Shown here piece by piece: positions 16,110 through 24,212 of a DNA stretch of 64,000 nt (the stretch's first letter is position 1; every line of letters starts with the position of its first letter). The notes under the pieces were generated by a model, which was not told where the DNA came from, searched no databases, and saw only the letters and a list, made by a program, of their open reading frames with translations. The position numbers and the translations under genes were made by a program. The DNA is from Chitinophaga horti. GTDB taxonomy: Bacteria > Bacteroidota > Bacteroidia > Chitinophagales > Chitinophagaceae. Location of the stretch: NCBI RefSeq assembly GCF_022867795.2, contig NZ_CP107006.1:4588001-4652000 (forward strand). Direction: 5' to 3'.

Positions 16110-16129
16110 ACTCCGTAGTACTACGGAGT
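16110..16129. promoter_or_regulatory. Perfect 20-bp palindrome upstream of the histidine kinase gene
   Basis: ACTCCGTAGTACTACGGAGT is a perfect dyad ending 32 bp before the kinase start codon. Its size and position suit a dimeric NarL/LuxR-type response regulator, possibly the one encoded just downstream (autoregulation). No second copy was found in front of eboD or eboA. Confidence 0.6.
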
Positions 16130-16161
16130 ATGTTCAACGATAACCCCGCGCTACGAGTAAT

Positions 16162-18165
16162 ATGAAGTTTTGCTATACATCTTTAAAATTCCGGGGCTGG
16201 GTGTTCCTCCCCGTTTTTATCGCCAACTTTGCCACGGCCCAGTCGCAGACCTACCGCGACAGCCTCCGGCGCATTATACAGCGTAATGTGCAGGACTCGG
16301 CAACAGTCAATACTTACTACCGCTACGCGGAAAGTTTCCCGGCCAACCGGTCGGACTCTGCGATGCATTACCTCAACCAGGGTAAAGCGCTTGCAAGGAA
16401 AATCAACTACCACAAAGGCGTGGCGGGTTATGCTTCATTGTACATTCCGCATCTGCACGCCAAAGGCGAGTATAAGGAAGCACTGGCGCTTACCGAAGAA
16501 GCCCTGGCCATTTACCAGCAACTGAAAGACGAGGCCAACCTCATCAAAGCTTACAATAACGTGGGCAGCGAGCAGCAGAGCCTCGGCAACTTTAAGATCG
16601 CCGCCACCAATTACCTTACGGCACTGGAGCTGGCCGAAAAGCTAAAAGATAACCAGATGCGCCGCCTGTTGTTCAACAACCTGTCGTCGGTGTTCATGAG
16701 CCTGGAAGAACTGCCCCGCAGCCTCGAATACGCCAACCGTGGCTACGAACTGGCGCGGCAGCTGAACGATAAATTCAGCATGGCCTCCAGCCTTATCAAC
16801 GTGGCCGCTGCCGAGGCACAACTGGGACATTACAACGAGGCGTTTGAAAAGTATCATGAAGTAATTGCACTCGGCAAGCAACTGAATGATATGACCATCA
16901 TCCTCGACGGATTGCTTAACCTTGCCAGCATCGATTCGGAAAAGGGCCGTAACAACCAGGCGCTCGATCTGTTTTACGAAGCGCGTAATATCACCGATAC
17001 CTTCCAGGCGCCGGAGCATCGTATGTATGCGCTCATGGGCCTTTCTACCACGCTGCACCAGATGAAGCGTTACCAGGAGGCAGATGAGTTCCTCGAACAA
17101 ACAATCGCATTGGGCAAGGCCATTAACGCCGGTTACGAATTGAGGATTACGTACAAGGTGGCGGCGGAAAATAAGGAAGCATTGAATGAACTTGGTCCGG
17201 CACTGGCTTTCCGCAAACAATACGAAGCGCTGAACGATTCGCTCATGAGCGAAGACACACGCAAGCACGTCATGCAGCAGGAAATCATATCGCAAACGGC
17301 CATCAAGGATAAAGACATCATCGAAAAGAAACTGCTGATCACGCAAAAAGAGCAGCAGTTGCAGGCAAAGAATAAATGGCTGATCATCATCGGCCTGATC
17401 ATGACATTGCTCACCGTGGTGGCGGGCATCTTTTTCATGAAGTTCCGCTACCGGCAAAAGTTACACTTACAAAGACTGCAAACGTTGCGTAAGGAAAAGG
17501 AAGTGCAGTTGCTCGAATCGTTCATCCAGGGCGAGGAGCGCGAACGTACCCGCATCTCCAAAGACCTGCACGACAGTGTAGGCGGTATGCTTTCGGCGGT
17601 GAAGATGCACTTCTCCGCCATCCGCCAGGAGTCGGCGCCGCTGCGCGAATCGTCGGCCTACGGTCACGCTATGGGCCTGCTGGACGAAGCCGTGGGCGAA
17701 GTGCGTAAAACCGCCCACAACCTGATGCCGGAAATGTTGACCCGCTACGGCCTGGCCGATGCGCTGCAAATCTTTTGTAAGAATATCAGTCACGCACAGA
17801 CGCTGCAGATCAGTTTTTACAGCACGGGAAATGTGAAGCGATTTAAACCTAACTTTGAGCTGTCGGTCTACCGGATTGTGCAGGAGCTGGTGAACAACAT
17901 CATTAAACACTCCCGGGCTACCAGTGCACTGGTGCAGCTTAGCCAGCACGGGCAGCTGCTCACCATTACCGTAGAAGACAACGGCGTGGGATTTGATCAG
18001 CAATCCGGCAAAAACGGGATGGGATTAAACAGTTTGCAATCGCGCATTCGTGCGTTGAACGGCAGCCTAGAAATAGAAGCAGCAACCGGCCAGGGCACCA
18101 CGGCCTATATAGAGTTCGACACCGAGAGACTGGAAGTAGAAATCACCACAGAAAAACAGGAATAG
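16162..18165 (+). CDS. TPR-containing sensor histidine kinase (NarX/HisKA_3 type)
   Basis: The 667-residue protein starts with a signal sequence (about 1-27). It carries about six tetratricopeptide repeats in the periplasm (about 60-360, e.g. EALALTEEALAIYQQLKDE), a coiled-coil segment, one membrane helix (about 404-425, WLIIIGLIMTLLTVVAGIFF), a HisKA_3 domain with phospho-acceptor H470 in SKDLHDSVGG, and a C-terminal HATPase with NIIKHS, VEDNGVGFD and GMGLNSLQSR. It would phosphorylate the response regulator encoded 30 bp downstream. TPR-sensor kinases of this kind are common in Bacteroidota; the signal is unknown. The pair is inserted, on the opposite strand, between eboC and eboD. Confidence 0.93.
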   Translation: MKFCYTSLKFRGWVFLPVFIANFATAQSQTYRDSLRRIIQRNVQDSATVNTYYRYAESFPANRSDSAMHYLNQGKALARKINYHKGVAGYASLYIPHLHAKGEYKEALALTEEALAIYQQLKDEANLIKAYNNVGSEQQSLGNFKIAATNYLTALELAEKLKDNQMRRLLFNNLSSVFMSLEELPRSLEYANRGYELARQLNDKFSMASSLINVAAAEAQLGHYNEAFEKYHEVIALGKQLNDMTIILDGLLNLASIDSEKGRNNQALDLFYEARNITDTFQAPEHRMYALMGLSTTLHQMKRYQEADEFLEQTIALGKAINAGYELRITYKVAAENKEALNELGPALAFRKQYEALNDSLMSEDTRKHVMQQEIISQTAIKDKDIIEKKLLITQKEQQLQAKNKWLIIIGLIMTLLTVVAGIFFMKFRYRQKLHLQRLQTLRKEKEVQLLESFIQGEERERTRISKDLHDSVGGMLSAVKMHFSAIRQESAPLRESSAYGHAMGLLDEAVGEVRKTAHNLMPEMLTRYGLADALQIFCKNISHAQTLQISFYSTGNVKRFKPNFELSVYRIVQELVNNIIKHSRATSALVQLSQHGQLLTITVEDNGVGFDQQSGKNGMGLNSLQSRIRALNGSLEIEAATGQGTTAYIEFDTERLEVEITTEKQE

Positions 18166-18195
18166 CAGCATTCCTCAACACAAACAGCGAATCGT

Positions 18196-18834
18196 ATGAA
18201 GATAAAAATAGCCATTGTGGACGACCACCTGTTGGTCATTAACGGTTTAAAAACAATGCTGGCACCTTACCAGCACATCGAAATCGTTTTCGATACCCAG
18301 GACGGCAATAAACTGCTGGACGAAATGGACGTTTATAAACCAGACGTTGTACTGCTCGACATCCAGATGCCGGAGATCGACGGGATGGAACTGTGCCGCA
18401 AAGTGCACAAAGTATCACCGGGAACGGGTATTATCGCGCTCACCAACTTTACCGAATCACATTATATCAAACAGATGCTGCGCAACGGCGCATCCGGCTA
18501 CCTGCTCAAAAACACCGACCAGCCTACACTTTTGAAGGCTATTGAAACCGTGTACAACGGAGAGCAGTACCTCGACGAATCTATTAAAAGCAGCCTGCTG
18601 AACGAGATCATTACCGGTCAGAAACGTACGCCATACGAAATTCCGCTCACCCGCCGCGAAAGCGAGATCCTGAAACTTATTGCAGAAGAATATACGAACC
18701 AGCAGATCGCTGAAAAGCTATACATCAGCCTGCGTACGGTGGAAACGCACCGGTTGAACTTAACACAAAAACTGGCAGTGAAGAATACGGCAGGGCTGGT
18801 GAAGGAAGCGATGAAGAGAGGGTTGCTGGATTAA
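18196..18834 (+). CDS. NarL/FixJ-family response regulator
   Basis: The 212-residue protein has a receiver domain (about 3-120) with acidic pocket VDDH, phospho-acceptor D55 (VVLLDIQMPE) and the conserved Lys in GYLLKN. A LuxR-type helix-turn-helix follows (about 148-210, TRRESEILKLIAEEYTNQQIAEKLYISLRTVETH). It is the partner of the kinase 30 bp upstream. It probably binds DNA as a dimer; the 20-bp palindrome at 16110-16129 is the obvious candidate site. Its targets could include the flanking ebo genes, but this is inference from position. Confidence 0.95.
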   Translation: MKIKIAIVDDHLLVINGLKTMLAPYQHIEIVFDTQDGNKLLDEMDVYKPDVVLLDIQMPEIDGMELCRKVHKVSPGTGIIALTNFTESHYIKQMLRNGASGYLLKNTDQPTLLKAIETVYNGEQYLDESIKSSLLNEIITGQKRTPYEIPLTRRESEILKLIAEEYTNQQIAEKLYISLRTVETHRLNLTQKLAVKNTAGLVKEAMKRGLLD

Positions 18835-18837
18835 CAG

Positions 18838-18967
18838 CGCGAAGATCGGAGCGGAGGTTTGCTTCATTTCATTCGCAATGACGAATGGTAGAGCCACTCT
18901 CGCTCCGAATCATCGAAAATTCGTCATTGCGGGCGCGAGCGAAAGCAAACTTCGTGTATAGTCTCCG
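18838..18967 (-). repeat. Dispersed palindromic repeat, copy 1 (between convergent genes)
   Basis: This is the reverse complement of the tandem units at 36699-36926: the outer ends carry CGCGAAGA-type sequence, and two inner arms (18853-18886 and 18917-18956) with TTTGC...GCAATGACG and CGTCATTGC...GCAAA form a long imperfect hairpin. It lies between the convergent response regulator and eboC genes. Short CGTCATTGCGA-type palindromes of this sort occur as REP-like families in many bacteria. Confidence 0.75.
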
Positions 18968-18984
18968 TATTGCTGAAACATATT

Positions 18985-19893
18985 TCACGTCACTGCAAAC
19001 GCCTTCCCCAACGCCATCGACACCGGTAACAACGCCAGTATGATCAGCCCCGGAACAAAACCAGCAAACGCAGTAGCCCAGGCGGCGTTCATAACAATCA
19101 ATGCGATAATACCTCCTTTGACAGATTTACCGATATTAGGACCCGTAGGCTCTTTCATGGCCTTTAGCAGTGGCGTATAAATGAGGAAGCAGAAGAGTGC
19201 GATGAAAGGCAGCGTTTCCCATACGCGGTGTTGCAGCACAGCTACGGCAGCGATCACCAGGCACACCACCAGGTACATAAGCCCCGCCGTTTTAAGCGGG
19301 CCGGTTTTACCACCATGCACCTCATCACGACTGATCATTGTAATCGCCCCGATGTATAATACCGGCACCAACGCGAGCCAGCCATATTGCAGCAATACGC
19401 CTTCCCCGGCAATGCTCATCCCCAGTAAAAGATTAAGACCACGACAAATGCCCATATTGATCGGGCCTGCAACATCGAGGTGTTTGCCCCATTTGTTGTA
19501 GACCAGCGCAGCCAATGCTGTTAACAGTGCGATGAAACCCGCAGTGGGGTTCACTGTAAAAGCAGCCAGCACACCGATCATCAACAGGTAAATACCGAGT
19601 ATTACCGCCTGCGTTTTGGACACAACACCGCTGGGGATGGGTCGCTCCGGCCTTTCCCTGCTATCGAGTTGCGCGTCGAACACATCGTTGAATACAACAC
19701 CGCCACCGTACAATCCGCCGGTAGCCAGCGCCAGGCATAACACGGGCAGCAGCCAGTCGGCGGTGAAGGTGTGCGATACCAGCCAGAAGCCGGATATCGC
19801 TACACCAGCCAGGATGTCGGCCACGGCGGTAATGATATTTGCCGGGCGCATCAGGCGCAGGTAGCCCAATAATTTATTTCGGATATAACTCAC
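18985..19893 (-). CDS. eboC: EboC: UbiA-type prenyltransferase
   Basis: The 302-residue membrane protein is of the UbiA family, which transfers prenyl or phytyl chains to aromatic or cyclic acceptors. The first Asp-rich motif is clear (NDVFDAQLDSRERPERPIPSG, about 70-90, with the NDxxDxxxD core). The second conserved region YNKWGKHLDVAGPINMGICRGLN (about 133-155) has fewer aspartates than classical UbiA, as in other EboC-like proteins. About eight hydrophobic segments are visible. It follows eboB by 39 bp, ends the eboABC half and is convergent with the response regulator. Confidence 0.92.
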   Translation of the reverse strand: MSYIRNKLLGYLRLMRPANIITAVADILAGVAISGFWLVSHTFTADWLLPVLCLALATGGLYGGGVVFNDVFDAQLDSRERPERPIPSGVVSKTQAVILGIYLLMIGVLAAFTVNPTAGFIALLTALAALVYNKWGKHLDVAGPINMGICRGLNLLLGMSIAGEGVLLQYGWLALVPVLYIGAITMISRDEVHGGKTGPLKTAGLMYLVVCLVIAAVAVLQHRVWETLPFIALFCFLIYTPLLKAMKEPTGPNIGKSVKGGIIALIVMNAAWATAFAGFVPGLIILALLPVSMALGKAFAVT

Positions 19894-19932
19894 TTCCTCG
19901 TGTTGGGTTTTTCATTGAATTAATAACATCAC

Positions 19933-20919
19933 TTACCGTATAATCGTTGCGTTTTTATCCACCCGTGGTTGTTGGCCACCACGCAGCACGCTGCTGCCGT
20001 TATACTTCAGGTTCTGGTCTATTTCTTTGACGGTATCAAATTCGCTTACATTAATCTGCCCGCTTTGTGCAAAGGCATCGATGGCGTTTTGGTAGCAAAC
20101 CAGTTCTATATCTTTGATGCTGATGCCTCTTTCCAACATTAACGCTGCCGTTTTAGGCACTGCCAGCGGATCGCTGATGCCCCAATCGGCAGCCGAGTTG
20201 ATCATGATGCGTTCACTGCCATATTGCTTTACGATTTCCACCATTCTTTCGTTGCCCATTTTGGTAAACGGATAGATGGTAAACGCCGCCCAAAAGCCAC
20301 GGTCAAGTACCTCTTTCACCGTTTCTTCATTGTTATGGTCCACGATGATCATGCGTGGGTCTAATCCATGCTCGATAGCAATATCCATACTGCGCTGCGT
20401 ACCTTTCTTTTTGTCGCGGTGCGGGGTGTGGATTTGTACGGGCAACATCGCTTCTTTGGCCAACTCCAGCTGTGCGCGATAGTATTTATCTTCTGCAGGC
20501 GTCTGGTCGTCGAAGCCGATCTCCCCTACTCCCACTACTCCTTCTTTGTAAATAAAGAGCGGCAGAATTTCCATCACCTGTTCGGCCAGCCGTTCGTTAT
20601 TCGCTTCCTTCGAATTAAGACCGATGGTGCAATAGTGTTTAATGCCAAACTGCGACGAACGAAAACGCTCCCAGCCGATCAGGCTGTTGAAGTAATCGCG
20701 AAACGTATCAACGCCCGTACGCGGTTGTCCGAGCCAGAACGCCGGTTCAATGATCGCTACCACGCCGGCATCTGCCATAGCCTGGTAATCGTCTGTTGTG
20801 CGGGAGGTCATGTGTACATGCGGATCGAAGAAGCGCATGCCTTTGATTTTCTCCAGGAATATAGGGTTGGCGGTAATCGGCGCCAGGTCTTTTTCAGTAA
20901 GTTCGTGACTGCAACACAT
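19933..20919 (-). CDS. eboB: EboB: TatD-family metal-dependent hydrolase
   Basis: The 328-residue protein is an amidohydrolase-fold enzyme of the TatD type. Metal ligands are visible: HxH in FFDPHVHMTSR (about 32-36), the bridging Glu in GVGEIGFDD (about 136), His in QIHTPHRD (about 164), His in IVDHNNEE (about 198) and Asp in NSAADWG (about 246). Classical TatD proteins are 3' exonucleases of about 260 residues; the EboB branch is longer and its substrate is unknown. It lies 39 bp after eboA and 39 bp before eboC. Confidence 0.93.
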   Translation of the reverse strand: MCCSHELTEKDLAPITANPIFLEKIKGMRFFDPHVHMTSRTTDDYQAMADAGVVAIIEPAFWLGQPRTGVDTFRDYFNSLIGWERFRSSQFGIKHYCTIGLNSKEANNERLAEQVMEILPLFIYKEGVVGVGEIGFDDQTPAEDKYYRAQLELAKEAMLPVQIHTPHRDKKKGTQRSMDIAIEHGLDPRMIIVDHNNEETVKEVLDRGFWAAFTIYPFTKMGNERMVEIVKQYGSERIMINSAADWGISDPLAVPKTAALMLERGISIKDIELVCYQNAIDAFAQSGQINVSEFDTVKEIDQNLKYNGSSVLRGGQQPRVDKNATIIR

Positions 20920-20958
20920 AATTCAGGTAGTTTCTAAACGGTTTGCCGGGCAAACGGA

Positions 20959-21846
20959 TCAATTCAATTTTTCGGAAAGCAAGTTCCAGTTCAACACATC
21001 CGCGTCTATCTCTGCTTTTAACGCCGGACGTTCTCGCAACAATTCGATGGCAGGCGCATAGGTCGTTTGTGCACATGCAAGGGCTGCTGCTTCCCTTTCG
21101 ATGGTGTTTTCAGAGTTCCACACTCTTTTTATATCGCTAAACGATGTTTCGTTTACAAAAGGCCCTACCAGTCGCCAGAGCATTGGGTTCACCGTTCTGC
21201 CGGCGGCCCAGCGTTCGTGGGCGTAATCGGTCAACACTGCTGCCAGTGCGGCATTTGCTCTTTCGTCCAGACCGATAATGCGCCCGATCTGCTTATCGGT
21301 AAAAATCGCCTTCATCACTAACTGGTTCCACGCGGCCTCACTTAAATACAATGCAGGATACGGATTGTTCAACATGATCGCTTCCTGCACGGTACCGATA
21401 TTGGAGCGGATGCCTTCTGCGGTGCGCAGGGTCCACTCCTCCGGGAACGCCAATAAAGGCAATGCGCCGTACAGCGCGGCCAGTTCGTTCATTTCCGCAG
21501 CATCGAACAAAGTTTCCAGCTGCTTCACATACGCTGTTTTATCTGCCACTGGCAATTGTAACAACCACCATGCACGGGCCACTCTGTCTGCCGGCCATCC
21601 CTGCACACTAAATCCGGGAACGATGGCCTTCAATGCTGCCTCCTGGGTTGAATCTATAATGATCTGATTTTTTCCGATAAACCTCGGTATGGCCGAAAAG
21701 GTTAGGTTAAACTGTTGCAACGCACCGCTCTGCTGCCACACTTCTGCTTTTTGACGCAACCACAACTCCGCTTTGTCACCGGCCTGTTGTGCTACGATCT
21801 GGTATAGCAGCGCGCTCATACGTTCCTTATCATATACATAGTCCAT
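20959..21846 (-). CDS. eboA: EboA domain protein
   Basis: The 295-residue protein matches EboA in size, composition and position as first gene of the ebo set. It is mostly alpha-helical, with repeated leucine/alanine-rich helices (e.g. WPADRVARAWWLLQLP; ALAAVLTDYAHERWAAG), and has no signal peptide or membrane segment. Its biochemical role is unknown. The assignment relies on gene order with EboB and EboC and on recall of the family's sequence style, so it is less certain than its neighbours. The leader contains an AT-rich stretch with TAACTTAG at about 21911-21918 (minus strand), which may be a weak -7 element. Confidence 0.8.
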   Translation of the reverse strand: MDYVYDKERMSALLYQIVAQQAGDKAELWLRQKAEVWQQSGALQQFNLTFSAIPRFIGKNQIIIDSTQEAALKAIVPGFSVQGWPADRVARAWWLLQLPVADKTAYVKQLETLFDAAEMNELAALYGALPLLAFPEEWTLRTAEGIRSNIGTVQEAIMLNNPYPALYLSEAAWNQLVMKAIFTDKQIGRIIGLDERANAALAAVLTDYAHERWAAGRTVNPMLWRLVGPFVNETSFSDIKRVWNSENTIEREAAALACAQTTYAPAIELLRERPALKAEIDADVLNWNLLSEKLN

Positions 21847-22140
21847 GGCACGCCTTATTTTAATTTGGTCATTGAGTTAATATCCGACTAATAACAGCTT
21901 TTCCGTCCACTTGCTAAGTTAACTCAAGTTTTATAAACCTCGCCTCAAAAAATACGTGAATAGCTGTATGGACGGACGATTGGCGGGTATAGTACAGCAC
22001 GCTCAGCATTTCGTAACATGAACGTGGGAGAAACAAGTCTGATACTTTAATACCCTATTGTTAACGTACAAATACACACTGCCTTTCAGCTGCGCATCCA
22101 GCTAAAAAAGTATCAACTTCAGATAAAAAATGAAAAAGAC

Positions 22141-22190
22141 GGCGGATGAGGTAAAAATAAAAGAGAGGCACAAGTGCCTCTCCTTCCGCC
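22141..22190 (-). terminator. Leftward terminator of an unidentified transcript
   Basis: GAGAGGCAC (22163-22171) and GTGCCTCTC (22174-22182) form a perfect 9-bp stem, and the leftward strand then reads TTTTATTTTT. GGCGGA (22141-22146) and TCCGCC (22185-22190) could pair outside it. There is no annotated leftward gene in front of it, so it marks either a small RNA, a short unrecognised gene or a decayed one. Confidence 0.75.
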
Positions 22191-22467
22191 ATTCTAAAAC
22201 CTGATTAGTAACCAGGATAACTTAATGCTGATCTAAACCTTACGGTTAGGTCTGCTAACAAATTTATTCGGCGATTTATGGTAAATCTCTTTTGTTGGTT
22301 ATCTGTGCTTGCAGTAAAAGATCTGAAAAAAAGCGGTTCAATATTGTTGTTCCTGATGCAATATAATTAAAAAAGATGAACAGTGCGCTCACCAGAACGT
22401 ATCATCTTCTCAAAACAAAGCTACTTTTTTCACGTGTCTCTACGCTAATATAATGCAAACTTACGAA

Positions 22468-22495
22468 TTGTTTTTATCGTTTTTGCGTAAGTTTA
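22468..22495 (+). promoter_or_regulatory. Probable promoter of the TMEM220 gene
   Basis: TTG (22468-22470), a 17-bp spacer and TAAGTTTA (22488-22495, one mismatch to TAnnTTTG) form a Bacteroidota-type promoter. The expected start site is about 22502, giving a leader of about 30 nt before the ATG at 22532. Confidence 0.5.
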
Positions 22496-22531
22496 CGACC
22501 GATTGTAAAATTTAATTTCATCGACCAGACC

Positions 22532-22915
22532 ATGAGAGTGTTCAACATATTTTTTACCTTAATATTTATCCTATTCGCAGCCTTACAATACAACGATCCT
22601 GACCCTTGGTTATGGATTCCTATCTATGGTTTTGGTGCGGTAATGTGTTTACTGGCTGCGTTGCACAAGTACTATCGGGGAGCATACCTTTTTGGTATAT
22701 TTATGTACCTCGTTTACGCCAGTTATTTATTTTTTACAAAAGATGGGGTGATCGATTGGGCAACTTCTCATGATGCCGAAAACATCGCGCAAACCATGGA
22801 AGCGACCCGACCATGGATAGAAGACACCCGTGAATTTTTCGGGCTACTGATCCTCATTATCGCACTGCTCGTCAACTATATTTACGCCGGCCGCAGGCGG
22901 CGTGCAACTGCATAA
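22532..22915 (+). CDS. TMEM220-family transmembrane protein
   Basis: The 127-residue protein has four hydrophobic segments (about 3-20, 27-45, 50-68, 103-119) and the family's QYNDPDPWLWIPIYG motif near residue 20. TMEM220 proteins are found in animals and in bacteria, particularly Bacteroidota; no function is established. It is a single-gene unit with its own promoter-like element and a terminator. Confidence 0.88.
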   Translation: MRVFNIFFTLIFILFAALQYNDPDPWLWIPIYGFGAVMCLLAALHKYYRGAYLFGIFMYLVYASYLFFTKDGVIDWATSHDAENIAQTMEATRPWIEDTREFFGLLILIIALLVNYIYAGRRRRATA

Positions 22916-22919
22916 TACA

Positions 22920-22953
22920 GAAGGCTGACCGCAACGGTCAGCCTTCCTTTTTT
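22920..22953 (+). terminator. Intrinsic terminator after the TMEM220 gene
   Basis: An 11-bp perfect stem (GAAGGCTGACC at 22920-22930, GGTCAGCCTTC at 22936-22946) with a 5-nt loop is followed by a T-run. It lies between convergent genes, 26 bp from the end of the GH88 gene. Confidence 0.9.
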
Positions 22954-22971
22954 CACCCGGAACAATAGATC

Positions 22972-24207
22972 TTATAATAGCTTCCGATATCGGCTTAACG
23001 CTTCCAGGAAATAGTAATCGGCGTACACCAAAGGCACATCTATTTCTCCGCCATGCGGAATACTGCCCACACTATGCATCAACATAAAATTACCATTCGT
23101 TCCTTTGGGTGCGCGGTAGGCCGGGCCCGCCAATGAATGTAACATCTTCACGCCCGCTTTGCGGAACTTTTCGCTTTTCGCTTTATCCACATACTCACTT
23201 AATTCAAACAAAGCAGAAGCTACGATCGCTGCGGACGACGCATCCCTGTATGGTTCTTTTACCTTGTTGGCGTTAGACCTTACACCTGGAGTATATCCCT
23301 GCTGATGCATATTAAAGTCCCAGTAAGGCACCATGTCTGCCGGCAGATTTTTATTATCGAGGAACCAGTCGGCCATACCTTCGGCGGTTTTGAGGAAACG
23401 TTTATCTTTTGTTTCGCGGTACACCATCGTAAAGCCATAGATGGCCCAGGCCTGGCCACGGGCCCAGGTAGAGTTATCGGCAAATCCCTGCGCAGTTTCC
23501 CTGGCTAATACGTTACCGTTCGTAGTGTCATAACAAACCACATGATAAGAGCTGTAATCGGGGCGCACCTGGTTCTTCATCGCCGTTTCTGCATGCGTGA
23601 TCGCTACGTGACGGAAGGAGGTGTCGCCGGATACTTTGGAAGCAAAGAAAAGCAGCTCCAGGTTCATCATATTATCTACGATTACCGGGTAGTAATACAT
23701 CTGCTCACCGTGCCAGGATTTAAATGCGTTCCATGATTTAATGCTGCCCGTCACCGGGTTAAAGCGCGTACTCAGCGACCTTGCGGATTGCACGAGTATA
23801 TCGCGGTAGGTGGCGTTGCCGGTAATGCGGTAAGCATTGCCATAACTACAATACACCATAAAGCCAAGGTCGTGGTGTTTGGTAAAATCTTTCAACGGCT
23901 CCAGCTTCTCGGTCCACTTTGTCGCTTCCTGCAACAGCTGCGGATCTTTAGTAGCTTCATAAGCGTACCACAGGCTGCCGGGGAAGAAGCCGGGCGTCCA
24001 GTCGTACATATTGGTGGTGGTCATTTTTCCTTCCTTATCCGTTGTGCGGGGAAATGCGAGCGGATCGCGCTTCTCCGTTTCTTTCAGCATATTTTTCAGC
24101 TGTTGCTGCGCATAAGTGAAGTTATCGCTAACGAATTGTTTTTCTTTTCTGTCCGCAGTAAAGGCTAACAGGCTGGCCGCGGCCAGGAGGCAGAGCAATG
24201 GTTTCAT
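22972..24207 (-). CDS. Glycoside hydrolase family 88 unsaturated glucuronyl hydrolase
   Basis: GH88 enzymes hydrolyse the 4,5-unsaturated uronic acid that polysaccharide lyases leave at the non-reducing end of oligosaccharides. The 411-residue product has a signal peptide (MKPLLCLLAAASLLAF) and the (alpha/alpha)6-barrel motifs MYDWTPGFFPGSLWYAYEAT, KHHDLGFMVYCSYG (first catalytic Asp, about 112) and IVDNMMNLELLFFA (second, about 177), plus WARGQAWAIYGF and SSAAIVASALFEL. Its length is that of the family. It ends the leftward SusC-SusD operon, 5 bp after the lipoprotein gene, and would process the products of the PL8 lyase at 34632. Confidence 0.94.
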   Translation of the reverse strand: MKPLLCLLAAASLLAFTADRKEKQFVSDNFTYAQQQLKNMLKETEKRDPLAFPRTTDKEGKMTTTNMYDWTPGFFPGSLWYAYEATKDPQLLQEATKWTEKLEPLKDFTKHHDLGFMVYCSYGNAYRITGNATYRDILVQSARSLSTRFNPVTGSIKSWNAFKSWHGEQMYYYPVIVDNMMNLELLFFASKVSGDTSFRHVAITHAETAMKNQVRPDYSSYHVVCYDTTNGNVLARETAQGFADNSTWARGQAWAIYGFTMVYRETKDKRFLKTAEGMADWFLDNKNLPADMVPYWDFNMHQQGYTPGVRSNANKVKEPYRDASSAAIVASALFELSEYVDKAKSEKFRKAGVKMLHSLAGPAYRAPKGTNGNFMLMHSVGSIPHGGEIDVPLVYADYYFLEALSRYRKLL

Positions 24208-24212
24208 ATTCT

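Larger units (their letters stand above)
15515..16161. other. Repeat-rich intergenic region at the break in the ebo cluster
   Basis: This 647-bp gap between divergent eboD and the histidine kinase holds no credible gene but much structure, listed separately: a leftward terminator (15636-15665), a short hairpin (GATAGA 15677-15682 / TCTATC 15692-15697), a degenerate array of about 20-bp units (15716-15850), a 100-bp element bounded by 13-bp inverted repeats (15869-15968), and a 20-bp palindrome (16110-16129). Together they look like the scar of a lost mobile element, which is inference. Confidence 0.6.
21847..22531. other. Long intergenic region between eboA and the TMEM220 gene
   Basis: This 685-bp gap holds a strong leftward terminator hairpin (22163-22182). 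Eighteen to twenty-five bases upstream of it lies the stop codon of a minus-strand open stretch (about 22206 to 22365) that translates as a tail ending RFRSALSYPGY. There is no ATG in that stretch and no family I recognise. Two exact TAnnTTTG words on the minus strand (22416-22423 and 22456-22463) could start a leftward RNA. The rest, next to eboA, shows nothing I can name. Confidence 0.55.

Noticed and set aside
16162..18834. Kinase/regulator pair as part of a transposon
   Set aside because: No transposase, integrase or matching terminal repeats on both sides; codon use looks like the rest of the window.
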